NCBI RefSeq assembly: GCF_030372105.1
Contig: NZ_JAUDBQ010000022.1
Coordinates: forward strand, 1-44,537
From: Cellulomonas cellasea
GTDB taxonomy: Bacteria > Actinomycetota > Actinomycetes > Actinomycetales > Cellulomonadaceae
Direction: 5' to 3'
Length of the DNA: 44,537 nt
The notes below the pieces were generated by a model. It was not told the DNA's origin, ran no database searches, and worked only from the letters and a program-made list of their open reading frames with translations. The stretch's first letter is position 1; each line of letters begins with the position of its first letter. The position numbers and the translations under genes are program-made. Shown here in pieces: positions 17,786-25,754 of the stretch.

Positions 17786-17802
17786 GCGGCGGCGGGTCGC
17801 CG

Positions 17803-19098
17803 CTAGAGCTCCAGCGCCTCCGCGACGTCTAGCCGCGTGGACGAGCCACCGCTTCGACGAGCCACCGCGAAGCAGCCCAGCGCGATGACGGCGAGGCCGG
17901 TCATGATGCCCGCGAGCGGCACTGCGGTGTCCTCCCCTCCGAGGCTGACGAGCGGCGAGACGAGCCCGGCGAGGGCGAACTGCAGCGCGCCGAGCACCGC
18001 CGACGCGAAGCCCGCGGCGTGGCGGGCGGCGGCGAGGGCCAGGGCCGTCGCGTTGCCGAACACCAGGCCGAGGCTGGCGACGGCGACGAACAGCGGCAGG
18101 GCGAGCCAGCCGGCGGGCACGGGCGCCAGCGCGATGATGAGGACCGCGACAGCCGAGAGCAGCACGAGCGTGAGACCGAGGCCGAGCAGGCCGCGCACGG
18201 AGCGGGTCGCGGCGAGCCGCGCGGAGATGCCGCTGACCACCGCGAGCGCGAGGGCGTTGGCGCCGAAGGCCACGCCGTACTGCACCTCGCTCAGCCCCAT
18301 CTGGACCTGGTAGACGAACGGCGACGCCGAGATGTAAGCCATCATCACGGCGAACGCGAAGCCGAACGCGAGGGTGTTGCCGAGGTAGGCGCGGGAGCGG
18401 AGCTCGCCCTTCCCGGCGGACGTCCGAGCGCGCAGCTCCCGCATCTCGGCGCGGCGCGCGGCGGGGTGCGTCTCGCGGACCACGACGATCACGCCGATGA
18501 GCATCGCGACGGCGAGGGCCACCACGATCCACAGCAGGCCGCGCCATCCGAGGGTGCCGACGAGCAGGCTGCCGAGCAGCGGGGCGATGACCGGGGCGAT
18601 GCCGCCGACGAGCATCATGAGGCTGAACGCGCGGGCGGCTGCCTTGCCGGAGGACAGGTCGCTGATGATCGCCCGGCCGATGACCATCCCGGCGGCGCCG
18701 GCGAGCCCCTGCACGAGACGCGCCGCGACGAGGATCTCGACCGTGGGGGCGGTCGCTGCGACGACGCTCGCCGCGACGCACAGCACGGCGCCGGCCAGGA
18801 GCGGCCGGACGCGGCCGACCCGGTCGGAGAGCGGCCCGAAGACGAGCTGGCCGGCTGAGATGCCGACGAGGAACGCGGTGAGGGTGAGCTGCACGCTGGT
18901 GGCGTCGGTGGCGAGCTCGGCGGCCATCGTCGGGAAGGCCGGCAGGTAGAGGTCGGTCGCGAACGGGGCGACGGCGGACAGCAGCGCCAGGACGAGCAGC
19001 AGCCCTGAGGTGATCCCCCCGCGGCTGGCTGCGGGGGTGGTGGGGATGGCGGTGTCCGCGGCTGCGGGGGTGTTCATGGGGCTGACGACTCCTGGCAT
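17803..19098 (-). CDS. MFS multidrug efflux transporter, Bcr/CflA family
   Basis: 431 residues with 12 membrane helices. Family landmarks are ATDLYLPAFPTMAAELATDATSVQ-type helix 1-2 sequence, the motif A loop FGPLSDRVGRVRPLL, and RLVQGLAGAAGMVIGRAI in the fourth helix region. Proton-driven efflux of drugs such as chloramphenicol or bicyclomycin is typical; the true substrate is unknown. The start could be ATG 19098 (close to a TATGTT box) or ATG 19077, which has AGGAG 11 nt upstream. It is divergent from a MarR gene, its probable repressor. Confidence 0.87.
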   Translation of the reverse strand: MPGVVSPMNTPAAADTAIPTTPAASRGGITSGLLLVLALLSAVAPFATDLYLPAFPTMAAELATDATSVQLTLTAFLVGISAGQLVFGPLSDRVGRVRPLLAGAVLCVAASVVAATAPTVEILVAARLVQGLAGAAGMVIGRAIISDLSSGKAAARAFSLMMLVGGIAPVIAPLLGSLLVGTLGWRGLLWIVVALAVAMLIGVIVVVRETHPAARRAEMRELRARTSAGKGELRSRAYLGNTLAFGFAFAVMMAYISASPFVYQVQMGLSEVQYGVAFGANALALAVVSGISARLAATRSVRGLLGLGLTLVLLSAVAVLIIALAPVPAGWLALPLFVAVASLGLVFGNATALALAAARHAAGFASAVLGALQFALAGLVSPLVSLGGEDTAVPLAGIMTGLAVIALGCFAVARRSGGSSTRLDVAEALEL

Positions 19099-19150
19099 AG
19101 TGATGAAAACATAACTATAGATCAGTAAGGGCCTTGGCTAGGCTGAGCCG
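19099..19150. promoter_or_regulatory. Divergent MFS/marR promoter region
   Basis: 52 bp, distinctly AT-rich at 19103-19128 (ACATAACTATAGATCAG lies within it). On the plus strand TAGGCT (19139-19144) lies 6 nt before the marR ATG. On the minus strand TATGTT lies about 9 nt before the MFS ATG 19098. CTATAG at the centre is the best dyad. It is the logical MarR operator, but no long palindrome is present. Confidence 0.5.
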
Positions 19151-19663
19151 ATGCCCGCCGACGACGTCCGAGCCCCAGCCGCCGCCTCAGCCGACCGCGC
19201 GCAAGCGGCGATGGCCGAGCTGGCGGACCTCGTGCTGGTGCTGGCCCGGGACCTCGCTCAGGTCGCCTGCGACGACGTCGTCGAGCTCACGCCCACCGAG
19301 GCCGCCGTGATCCGCTGCATCGACAGGCACCCCGCCGCGACCCCCAGCGCCGTCGCCCAGGCGACCGGGCTGCATCGGAGCAACCTCAGCGTCACGCTCC
19401 GCTCGCTCGAGGCCAAGGGCATGGTGGACCGCAGCCACGACAGCCAGGACCGGCGCAGCGTGCTGCTGCGCCCCACCGCGCTGGCCCATGAGCAGGTGGC
19501 CCGCCTCCGCGCCGCGTGGGCCGCGCGCGTCGCCGAGGGGCTCGGGGACGCCTCGGGCGACAACGACACACGGCAGGCCGTCGAGGCGGCGGTGGCACTG
19601 CTGACCCGCCTCGAGGCAGGGCTCGGCCCCAGCAGCCCGGGCCGCCCTGGGCCTAGCCGCTGA
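19151..19663 (+). CDS. MarR family transcriptional regulator
   Basis: 170 residues, winged helix-turn-helix: LTPTEAAVIRCIDRHPAATPSAVAQATG then LHRSNLSVTLRSLEAKGMVDRS (recognition helix) then the wing DSQDRRSVLLRPT. The DxRS wing signature is intact. Probably represses the divergent MFS gene and itself, with release by an effector. The ATG is preceded at 6 nt by TAGGCT. Its 3' end overlaps the convergent tetR gene by 11 bp. Confidence 0.88.
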   Translation: MPADDVRAPAAASADRAQAAMAELADLVLVLARDLAQVACDDVVELTPTEAAVIRCIDRHPAATPSAVAQATGLHRSNLSVTLRSLEAKGMVDRSHDSQDRRSVLLRPTALAHEQVARLRAAWAARVAEGLGDASGDNDTRQAVEAAVALLTRLEAGLGPSSPGRPGPSR

Positions 19664-20279
19664 TCGGGACGGGCCCCCGCCCCCACCCGGCGTCGACGGA
19701 CTGACGGCACCTGTCGGGCTCGTCGCCCACGCCAATGAAGACGGCTGTGAGCAGTGGGACCGCATGCCGGAGGGTGTCGGCGGGCAGCGGCCCGTTGGTG
19801 ACGAGCGAGACCAGCCCGTGCCCGATGGCCCAGCACTGGGTGGCCAGGTCGAGCGGCACGATGTCGGGCTCGAACCGGCGGGCGTCACGGGCGCGCCGCG
19901 CGGCGTCGACCATGCACTCGAGGGTCGCGTCCGCGGCGGCGAGGTCCTCGAGCTCGAAGTTCGCGTCGAACATGACGCGGTAGAGATCGGGGTGCGCGAG
20001 GGCGAGCCGCACATACGACGCGACGTAGGCCGTCAGGTCGGCGACCGCGTCGGGCGTGGCGGCCACGGAGGCGAATGACGCCGCGAGCCGGGTGAACCCC
20101 TCCTGGCGCAGCGCCTTCCACATGCCGTCCATGCCACCGAAGTACGTGTAGACGGCCATGGTCGAGACGCCGGTCCCCGCCACCAGCGAGCGCAGGGTGA
20201 TGGGCTCCCGGACGCGGAGCATGTGCGCCGCCCGCTCGAGGATCTGCGTCCTGATCGCCGGGTCTTTCGCGCGCGCCAT
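19653..20279 (-). CDS. TetR family transcriptional regulator
   Basis: 208 residues. N-terminal TetR helix-turn-helix: AIRTQILERAAHMLRV, ITLRSLVAGTGVSTMAVYTYFGGMDGMWKAL (HTH about 28-55). The C-terminal ligand domain resembles the TetR_C_33/WHG type (SYVRLALAHPDLYRVMFD). I start at ATG 20279, after a GGTGGGGA ribosome site; the longer open frame crosses the operator. It is divergent from ridA with a 20-of-24-symmetric palindrome between them, so autorepression and control of ridA are likely. Confidence 0.88.
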   Translation of the reverse strand: MARAKDPAIRTQILERAAHMLRVREPITLRSLVAGTGVSTMAVYTYFGGMDGMWKALRQEGFTRLAASFASVAATPDAVADLTAYVASYVRLALAHPDLYRVMFDANFELEDLAAADATLECMVDAARRARDARRFEPDIVPLDLATQCWAIGHGLVSLVTNGPLPADTLRHAVPLLTAVFIGVGDEPDRCRQSVDAGWGRGPVPISG

Positions 20280-20290
20280 GTCCCCACCGT

Positions 20291-20314
20291 AACATTGCAT
20301 AGCGATGCTATGTT
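20291..20314. promoter_or_regulatory. TetR operator palindrome
   Basis: A 24-bp imperfect palindrome: AACATTGCATAG and its partner CGATGCTATGTT, symmetric at 20 of 24 positions. It starts 12 bp upstream of the tetR ATG and overlaps the likely promoter of the divergent RidA-family gene. Size and position are typical of a TetR self-operator. Confidence 0.75.
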
Positions 20315-20374
20315 GTTTTGACGGCGCCGCCACGGGCCATCCGATCCACCCCTGCCCCATCACCAAGGAGTGCC

Positions 20375-20785
20375 ATGCCCGTCTCGCTGATCAACCCCGC
20401 AGGGCTGCCCGAGGTCCCGCTGTACCGCCATGTCTCCGTCGCCACCGGCTCACGGCTGGTCCACCTGGCCGGCCAGGTGGCGGTCGACGCCGATGGCCAG
20501 CTCGTCGGCGACGGCGACTTCGCGGCCCAGGTCAAGCAGTGCTACCGCAACATCGCCACAGCGCTGGCCTCGGCGGGCGCCGGCTTCGACGACGTCGTCA
20601 AGCTCACCTGCTACCTCGTCGACTGGACGCCGGAGAAGCTCCCGGTGTTCATGGAGGCGATCGAGCAGGTCGCCGCGGAGCTCGGGATCGACGTGCCGAA
20701 GCCGCCGTTCACCGGGATCGGCGTGACGACGCTCGCAGGGCCCGGCCTGCTCGTCGAGATCGAGGCCGTCGCCGTCCTCGACTAG
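20375..20785 (+). CDS. RidA/YjgF family protein
   Basis: 136 residues, Rid (YER057c/UK114) fold: LYRHVSVATGSRLVHLAGQVAVDADGQLVG, the helix QVKQCYRNIATALASAGAGFDDVVKLTCYLVD and the terminal VEIEAVAVL. Canonical RidA deaminates reactive enamine/imine intermediates using an arginine in the PAR(S/T) motif. Here that region reads PPFTGIGVTTL, so the arginine is missing. This places the protein in an arginine-less Rid group with uncertain function. AAGGAG lies 4 nt before the chosen ATG. A hairpin follows the stop. It is likely controlled by the divergent TetR. Confidence 0.85.
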   Translation: MPVSLINPAGLPEVPLYRHVSVATGSRLVHLAGQVAVDADGQLVGDGDFAAQVKQCYRNIATALASAGAGFDDVVKLTCYLVDWTPEKLPVFMEAIEQVAAELGIDVPKPPFTGIGVTTLAGPGLLVEIEAVAVLD

Positions 20786-20792
20786 GAGTCCT

Positions 20793-20835
20793 CGCGGCGG
20801 CCCGGCTCCCGGCGACGCGGACCCGGGCCGCCGCG
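20793..20835 (+). terminator. Hairpin terminator after ridA-like gene
   Basis: 13-bp perfect stem, arms 20793-20805 (CGCGGCGGCCCGG) and 20823-20835, starting 7 bp after the stop codon. It separates the RidA-family gene from the FMN reductase. Confidence 0.75.
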
Positions 20836-20927
20836 ACAACACCCCATGCGCGGGGCGACGCTGGAAGGAAGTGCTCCACCGTCGGCGCGCCGGTCGCCGC
20901 GGCGCCGGCGAGGAATGAGGACTCCTC

Positions 20928-21518
20928 ATGGCCCAGCACCAGATCGGCTACCTCGTGGGCAGCCTGTCGAGCCGTTCCATCAACCGGATCCTGTCGAAGG
21001 CGCTGGTCAGGCTCGCGCCCGACGACCTGGCCTTCACCGAGATCCCGATCAAGGACCTGCCGCTCTACAACTACGACCTCGACGCGGACTTCCCGCCCGA
21101 GGCGCGCGACTTCAAGGCGGCGATCACCGCCTCCGACGGCATCCTGTTCGTGTCACCCGAGTACAACCGGTCCATCCCCGGCGGCCTGAAGAACGCGATC
21201 GACTGGGGCTCGCGCCCCTGGGGCCAGAACGCCTTCGCGCGCAAGCCCACGGGGATCATCGGGGCCTCGGTCGGCGGGATCGGCACCGCGGTGATGCAGG
21301 CGTCGATGCGCAGCGTCCTGAGCTTCCTCGACGCCCCGCAGATGAACGCGCCCGAGGCGTACATCACCTTCCGGCCCGAGGTCTTCGCGGAGGACGGCGA
21401 GGTCAAGGACGAGTCCACGGCGACGTTCCTGCGGCACTTCGTCGAGGAGTACGCGGCGTTCGTCCAGCGCGTGCTCGCGGCCAACGCGCCCGGGCACATC
21501 GGCGACCCCGAGGGCTAG
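20928..21518 (+). CDS. NADPH-dependent FMN reductase
   Basis: 196-residue flavodoxin-like reductase. The phosphate-binding loop GSLSSRSINR is at 11-20, the FMN contact region SPEYNRSIPGGLKNAIDW lies near 76-93, and GASVGGIGTAVMQASMR near 111-127 closes the flavin site. These match the YieF/ChrR/SsuE-like NADPH:FMN or quinone reductase family; acceptor unknown (quinone, chromate or azo dyes in relatives). The terminator upstream suggests its own promoter. It ends in a CTAG that also holds the stop codon of the convergent HelR gene. Confidence 0.9.
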   Translation: MAQHQIGYLVGSLSSRSINRILSKALVRLAPDDLAFTEIPIKDLPLYNYDLDADFPPEARDFKAAITASDGILFVSPEYNRSIPGGLKNAIDWGSRPWGQNAFARKPTGIIGASVGGIGTAVMQASMRSVLSFLDAPQMNAPEAYITFRPEVFAEDGEVKDESTATFLRHFVEEYAAFVQRVLAANAPGHIGDPEG

Positions 21519-23803
21519 GCGTCCGACGTGAGGATGACGAGCTGCTGCGTCGCGCGGGTCATCGCGACGTAGCGGTCGACCGACCCCTCGACCCCCTCGC
21601 CGAACGCCTCAGGGTCGACGAGGACGACGAGGTCGAACTCGAGCCCCTTCGACAGCTCCGGGGTCAGCGACCGCACCCGGGGAGACCCCGCGAACGCCGG
21701 GTCGCCGATGACGCAGGCGACCCCCTCGGCGTGTGCGGCGAGCCACCCGTCGAGCACCGCGTCCAGGTCGCGCGTCGATCCATGCCTGACGGGGACCCCG
21801 GTGCGGCGGATGGAGGCCGGCACGTTGGCGTCGGGCAGCACAGACCGGATGACCGGCTCGGCCTCCGCCATCACCTCCTGCGGCGTCCGGTAGTTGACGC
21901 CCAGGGACGCGAGGCCCACCCGGTCGAGCCCGATCCGCGCGAGCCGCTCATGCCAGGACTCCGTGAAGCCGTGCCGTGCCTGGGCCCGGTCGCCGACGAT
22001 GGTGAGGCTCCGCGACGGGCAGCGCTGCAGCAGCATCTGCCACTCGGCGTCGGTCAGCTCCTGCGCCTCGTCCACGACGATGTGCGCGAACGGCCCGGCG
22101 AGCGCGTCGCGGGCGGCGGCGGGCGCATCGGACGGATCGACCAGGGCGTGCTGCAGGTCGTCGCCGCGCAGCATGTGCATCACGCCCAGCGTGGAGTCGT
22201 CCGCCTCGATGAGGTCGCCGATGACGTCTGCCATCCGCGCGCGCTCGGCGGCGACGGCTGCCTCGTGGCGCTGTGCGCGCCGGGACGCGCCGGGGTCGCC
22301 GAGCCGCCGTCGGGCCGCGTCGAGGAGCGGCAAGTCCGACACCGTCCACGCCTGGGCGTCCGCACGCTGCAGCGTCCGCACCTCGTCGGCGCTCAGCCAC
22401 GGAGCGCATAACCGCAGGTAGGCGGGCACCGACCACAGGTCGCCGACGAGCTCGCCCGGCTCGAGCAGCGGCCATGCGCGGTGCAGCGCCGCCCGCAGCC
22501 CGGGGTCCCGCCGCAGCGACGCTCGCACCTGGTCGGGTGTGGCCTCGGCGTCGTGCGGGCCGCCCGGGTCCCCGACGCGCAGGCCCGGGTCCCGCGCGCC
22601 ATCCAGCCCGTAGGCGTCCTGGTCCCCGGCGTCCAGGCCATCCCCCACGTCGTCATACCCGTCGAGGTCGCCGGACCCCGGGTCGTGCTTGTCCATCAGG
22701 ATCGCGATCAGCGCGTCCCACACCTGCTCGCGCGCCTCGTTGTGCGGGATGCCGGACTCGGGAGCCTCGAATGCCTCGGCCCAGTCGTCGGCGCTCACCC
22801 AGACGTCGGCCCAGGGCGTCGTGACGGCCATCCCCTCCGTGGGCGGCCGCTCGGAGAACCGGACCGCCGCCTCGATCGCGTCGACCATCTGGGCGGAGGA
22901 CTTCAGGCGCGCCACCTCCGGATCGGCCTCGACGACCGCGGCGGCCCCCTCCGCGACGAGGTCCCGCAGCGTGCAGGTCGCCACCCCCTCCTCCCCGAGG
23001 CTGGGGAGCACATCGGCGACATAGGCCAGATACGGCTCATGGGGGCCGACGAACAGCAGGCCGCCGCGACGGTGGCCGAGCCGCGGGTCGGAGTAGAGCA
23101 GGTAGGCGGCGCGATGCAGCGCGACCACCGTCTTCCCGGTGCCCGGGCCGCCGTCGACGACGAGGGCGCCGCGTGACCCGGCGCGGATGATCGCGTCCTG
23201 GTCGGCCTGGAGGGTGCCGAGCACGTCGCGCATCCTGGCCGAGCGGTGGGCGCCGAGGCTGGCGATGAACGCGGACTGGTCGTCGAGGGCCGGGTGGTGG
23301 TCGATCCCGGCGTCGTCGGCGGCGAACACCTCGTCCCAGTAGTCGCTGACCCGCCCACCGGTCCAGCGGTACCTGCGGCGGCTCGTCAGGCCCATCGGGT
23401 GGGCGTGCGTCGCGGCGAAGAACGGCTCGGCGGCGGGTGAGCGCCAGTCGATCAGCAGCCGCCGGCCCGAGTCGTCCGCGAGGCCGAGCCGCCCGACGTA
23501 CACGGGCTCGGGATCGTCCGCGCCCACCATGCGCCCCAGGCACAGGTCCGCGCCGAAGCGGCGCAGCGCGCGCAGCCGGGCGGTCAGCCGGTGGACCTCC
23601 TGGTCCCTGGCCAGCGCCTCCTGGCCACTGCCGCCCGGCGCCCTGCGCTCGACGTCGAGGCGGTGCGACAGGTCCTGGATCGACAGATCGAGGCTCTCCA
23701 CGACCGCCGCGAGATGCCGCGCGTCGGCGGCGACCAGCGCGGGGTCCGCCTTGGCGGCGAGACGGTCGGGCAGGTCGAACACGCTCACAGTCACCGGGTT
23801 CAC
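21515..23803 (-). CDS. helR: HelR-type RNA polymerase recycling motor ATPase
   Basis: 762 residues, superfamily 1 helicase-like ATPase related to HelD. Walker A GGPGTGKT is at 218-225, Walker B DEAQ at 578-581, with GVNYRTPQEVM, GLEFDLVVLVDPE and YVAMTRATQQLVIL as later helicase motifs. The N-terminal region (DLSHRLDVERR...GGSGQEALARDQEVHRLTARLRALRR, in part) is the coiled arm that probes RNA polymerase. HelR displaces stalled polymerase and rifamycins and gives tolerance to them in actinobacteria. I chose GTG 23803 because GGAG lies 8 nt upstream; the open frame to 23932 would cover the regulatory repeat at 23877. The repeat supports HelR over a DNA helicase. An acidic Gly/Asp insert lies near residues 395-440. 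Confidence 0.85.
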   Translation of the reverse strand: MNPVTVSVFDLPDRLAAKADPALVAADARHLAAVVESLDLSIQDLSHRLDVERRAPGGSGQEALARDQEVHRLTARLRALRRFGADLCLGRMVGADDPEPVYVGRLGLADDSGRRLLIDWRSPAAEPFFAATHAHPMGLTSRRRYRWTGGRVSDYWDEVFAADDAGIDHHPALDDQSAFIASLGAHRSARMRDVLGTLQADQDAIIRAGSRGALVVDGGPGTGKTVVALHRAAYLLYSDPRLGHRRGGLLFVGPHEPYLAYVADVLPSLGEEGVATCTLRDLVAEGAAAVVEADPEVARLKSSAQMVDAIEAAVRFSERPPTEGMAVTTPWADVWVSADDWAEAFEAPESGIPHNEAREQVWDALIAILMDKHDPGSGDLDGYDDVGDGLDAGDQDAYGLDGARDPGLRVGDPGGPHDAEATPDQVRASLRRDPGLRAALHRAWPLLEPGELVGDLWSVPAYLRLCAPWLSADEVRTLQRADAQAWTVSDLPLLDAARRRLGDPGASRRAQRHEAAVAAERARMADVIGDLIEADDSTLGVMHMLRGDDLQHALVDPSDAPAAARDALAGPFAHIVVDEAQELTDAEWQMLLQRCPSRSLTIVGDRAQARHGFTESWHERLARIGLDRVGLASLGVNYRTPQEVMAEAEPVIRSVLPDANVPASIRRTGVPVRHGSTRDLDAVLDGWLAAHAEGVACVIGDPAFAGSPRVRSLTPELSKGLEFDLVVLVDPEAFGEGVEGSVDRYVAMTRATQQLVILTSDA

Positions 23804-23876
23804 GTCATCAGCTCCACGTCTCGCCACCCGCCCCCCGCGGGCCCTGGCGTCGGGCGACGAGTCTGCGCGCCGATCC

Positions 23877-23909
23877 GGGGCTTGCCGCAAGCCCCCCGGC
23901 GCGCTATAC
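23877..23909 (-). promoter_or_regulatory. Rifamycin-associated element-like inverted repeat with candidate -10
   Basis: GGGGCTTGCCGCAAGCCCC at 23877-23895 is an almost perfect 19-bp inverted repeat (9-bp arms, single central base). On the gene's strand it reads with TTGCGGCAA in the centre, as I remember the rifamycin-associated element of actinobacteria. It lies 74 bp before the helR GTG. GTATAG at 23904-23909 just upstream may be the -10 box, so the repeat would sit near the transcription start. Confidence 0.75.
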
Positions 23910-23962
23910 GTTGGATACGGCAGGGAGGACATCCCGCTCAGTGCCGGATGCGCGTCGGCGCC

Positions 23963-24817
23963 TCATCGGCAACCCCGCACCCCGCCCTTCACCGCCACCG
24001 CCAGCACCGCCTCCACGAGCGCCGCGCCCTCGACGAGGACGTCGTCGTTGTGGCCCGCGCCCGGCACCTCGACCTCCACGACCTCGGCGCCCGCCGCCCG
24101 CGCGGTCTGTGCGACGTCCCGGCTCTGAGCGGCGGGCACGATCGCGTCGTCCGTGCCGTAGACCACGGCGGTGGGCACGCCGAGCCGCCCGACGTTCTCG
24201 CGCACCAGGTACCGGTCGCGCAGCAGCCAACCGACCGGCACGCGGTACAGGGAGTGGCCCACCTCGTCGAGGGACGTCAGCGGGGAACGCAGCACGAGCG
24301 CGGCCGGTGGGTGCTCGACGGCGAGCTCGGAGACCACCCCTGTGCCCAGGCTCTCGCCCAGGTAGACCAGGTCCTGCTCCTCGATGCCCGCCTCGTCGAG
24401 CAGGTAGGCGCGGGCCGCGCGGACGTCGCGCGCGAGCCCGGCCTCCGTGGGCCTCCCCGGGTTCCCCCCGTAGCCGCGGTAGTCGAACATCAGCACCCCG
24501 AACCCGTGCTCGTTGAGCGCCTGCGCCAGCCGCACCCGGCCCGCGCGGTTGCCGCCGTTGCCGTGGGCCAGGAGCACCGCGGCCCGGCACGTCCCCGAGC
24601 GCGGCAGCCACCAGGCGCCCAGCGCCAGGCCGTCCGTGGTGCGCAGCGTCACCTCCCGCGCCCCGGGGAGCCGGTCGGCCACCGGCGGCACGGGCGTCCG
24701 GTCCGGGTGGTACACGAAGGACTGCTGGCCGACCCACACCGCGCCCACGAGCATGAGCACGACAACGGGGAGCGCCACCAGCGGCGCCTTCCACCTCGCC
24801 CCCGCAGGTGTGGCCAC
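23963..24817 (-). CDS. Membrane-anchored alpha/beta hydrolase (Bem46-like)
   Basis: 284 residues: an N-terminal helix (about 12-29) as signal anchor, then an alpha/beta hydrolase domain. The oxyanion region is HGNGG (85-89), the nucleophile is Ser156 in GESLGTG, the acid is Asp224 in GTDDAIVP, and the base is His256 in GAGHND. The sequence FVYHPDRTP before the domain is typical of the BEM46/YfhR group. The active site would be on the outer face of the membrane. Substrate unknown. The GTG at 24817 puts the anchor at the N terminus; earlier starts are possible. It is upstream of helR on the same strand but has its own spacing of 160 bp. Confidence 0.82.
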   Translation of the reverse strand: MATPAGARWKAPLVALPVVVLMLVGAVWVGQQSFVYHPDRTPVPPVADRLPGAREVTLRTTDGLALGAWWLPRSGTCRAAVLLAHGNGGNRAGRVRLAQALNEHGFGVLMFDYRGYGGNPGRPTEAGLARDVRAARAYLLDEAGIEEQDLVYLGESLGTGVVSELAVEHPPAALVLRSPLTSLDEVGHSLYRVPVGWLLRDRYLVRENVGRLGVPTAVVYGTDDAIVPAAQSRDVAQTARAAGAEVVEVEVPGAGHNDDVLVEGAALVEAVLAVAVKGGVRGCR

Positions 24818-24979
24818 GGTTCCAGGGTGAGGCTGAACCGGCCGGCCCGCGACCCACGCGCGATGTCGCAGGTGGCGGGCTCCCCGGATCCCGACACCCG
24901 TGCGCGCCGCATGTCCAGGCCCAATCGTCCCGGCCATCGCGCCCGCGCGGCGCCTAACGTCAGGGCAGACCCCCTCGTC

Positions 24980-25071
24980 GTGGCGCCTGCCCTGCGCCAG
25001 CCCTGCCTGGGCGCCACTCGCAGCCCGTGCCACGATGACGAGGACCAGTCGAGCGGCAGGCGGCGCCTGCC
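24980..25071. promoter_or_regulatory. Two inverted repeats upstream of the AhpD-like operon
   Basis: GTGGCGCC (24980-24987) pairs with GGCGCCAC (25010-25017) over a 22-nt loop. GGCAGGCGGCGCCTGCC (25055-25071) is a near-perfect palindrome just before the AAGGAG ribosome site. They could form RNA hairpins or bind a regulator of the operon that starts at 25087. The region 24818-25086 holds no gene. Confidence 0.4.
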
Positions 25072-25086
25072 AGAAGGAGTGTCACC

Positions 25087-25422
25087 ATGCCGGATCACCT
25101 CCCTGACGTGTACGTCGGATTCCGCAGCCGGTTCCCCGACGTCGCCCAGAGCCAGGACGCCCTCGCGCAGGCCGTCGACGCAGCCGGCCCCCTCGACGAG
25201 AAGACGACGCGCCTGGTGAAGCTCGGCATCGCCCTGGGCTCCCAGGCCGACGGCGCCGTGCGGTCGAACGTGCGCAAGGCGCTGGCCGCCGGCGCGACGG
25301 TGGCGGAGGTCGAGCAGGTGGTCCTGCTGGGCATCACGACCCGGGGCTTCCCCGCGACGGTCGCCGCCTGGCAGTGGATGTCCGAGGTCGTCGAGGGAAG
25401 CCAGGAGACGGATCAGGCATGA
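25087..25422 (+). CDS. Carboxymuconolactone decarboxylase-like (AhpD fold) protein
   Basis: 111-residue all-helical AhpD-fold protein: KTTRLVKLGIALGSQADGAVRSNVRKALAAGATVAEVEQVVLLGITTRGFPATV. This fold is used by carboxymuconolactone decarboxylase and the AhpD peroxidase. The redox CxxC of AhpD is absent; the equivalent stretch reads GSQADGAVRSN, and the protein has no cysteine at all. Thus peroxidase activity is unlikely. AAGGAG precedes the ATG. It overlaps the DUF6457 gene by 4 bp. Function unknown. Confidence 0.85.
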   Translation: MPDHLPDVYVGFRSRFPDVAQSQDALAQAVDAAGPLDEKTTRLVKLGIALGSQADGAVRSNVRKALAAGATVAEVEQVVLLGITTRGFPATVAAWQWMSEVVEGSQETDQA

Positions 25423-25754
25423 GCGGCGCGAGCACGAGTGGCGCACAGCGCGACCGGGGCGACGAGACCCAGAAGATGGCCGTGATGAACGCCTGGCTGG
25501 ACCAGGTGTGCGCCGAGTTGGACGTGGACCGCGCCGTGCTCGACGCGAACACCATGCCGCTGCTGCAGCTCATCAACCATGTGGCCCACGGCCCCAGCCG
25601 CCCGGGGGCTCCGGTGACGGCGTTTCTCGTCGGGCTCGCTGGCGCGGGCGCCTCCACCGACCCGGCCGAGCAGGCCCGCGCGGTCGGCGAGCGCATCGCC
25701 GCCGTGGAGCGGCTCGTGGCGGCCTGGGACCCGAGCAGCGTCGCCGCCGAATGA
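25419..25754 (+). CDS. DUF6457 domain-containing protein
   Basis: 111 residues, cytoplasmic and helical. [20 protein letters not shown], then [30 protein letters not shown] matches the short actinobacterial DUF6457 family, which I have seen beside molybdenum-cofactor genes elsewhere; no such genes occur here. Its ATG overlaps the AhpD-like stop and its stop overlaps the next gene's ATG, so all three genes are translationally coupled. No function is known. Confidence 0.7.
   Translation: MSGASTSGAQRDRGDETQKMAVMNAWLDQVCAELDVDRAVLDANTMPLLQLINHVAHGPSRPGAPVTAFLVGLAGAGASTDPAEQARAVGERIAAVERLVAAWDPSSVAAE

Noticed and set aside
21515-23803. UvrD/Rep-type DNA repair helicase
   Set aside because: The N-terminal coiled arm, the length and the upstream RAE-like repeat fit HelR/HelD RNA polymerase recycling factors better.
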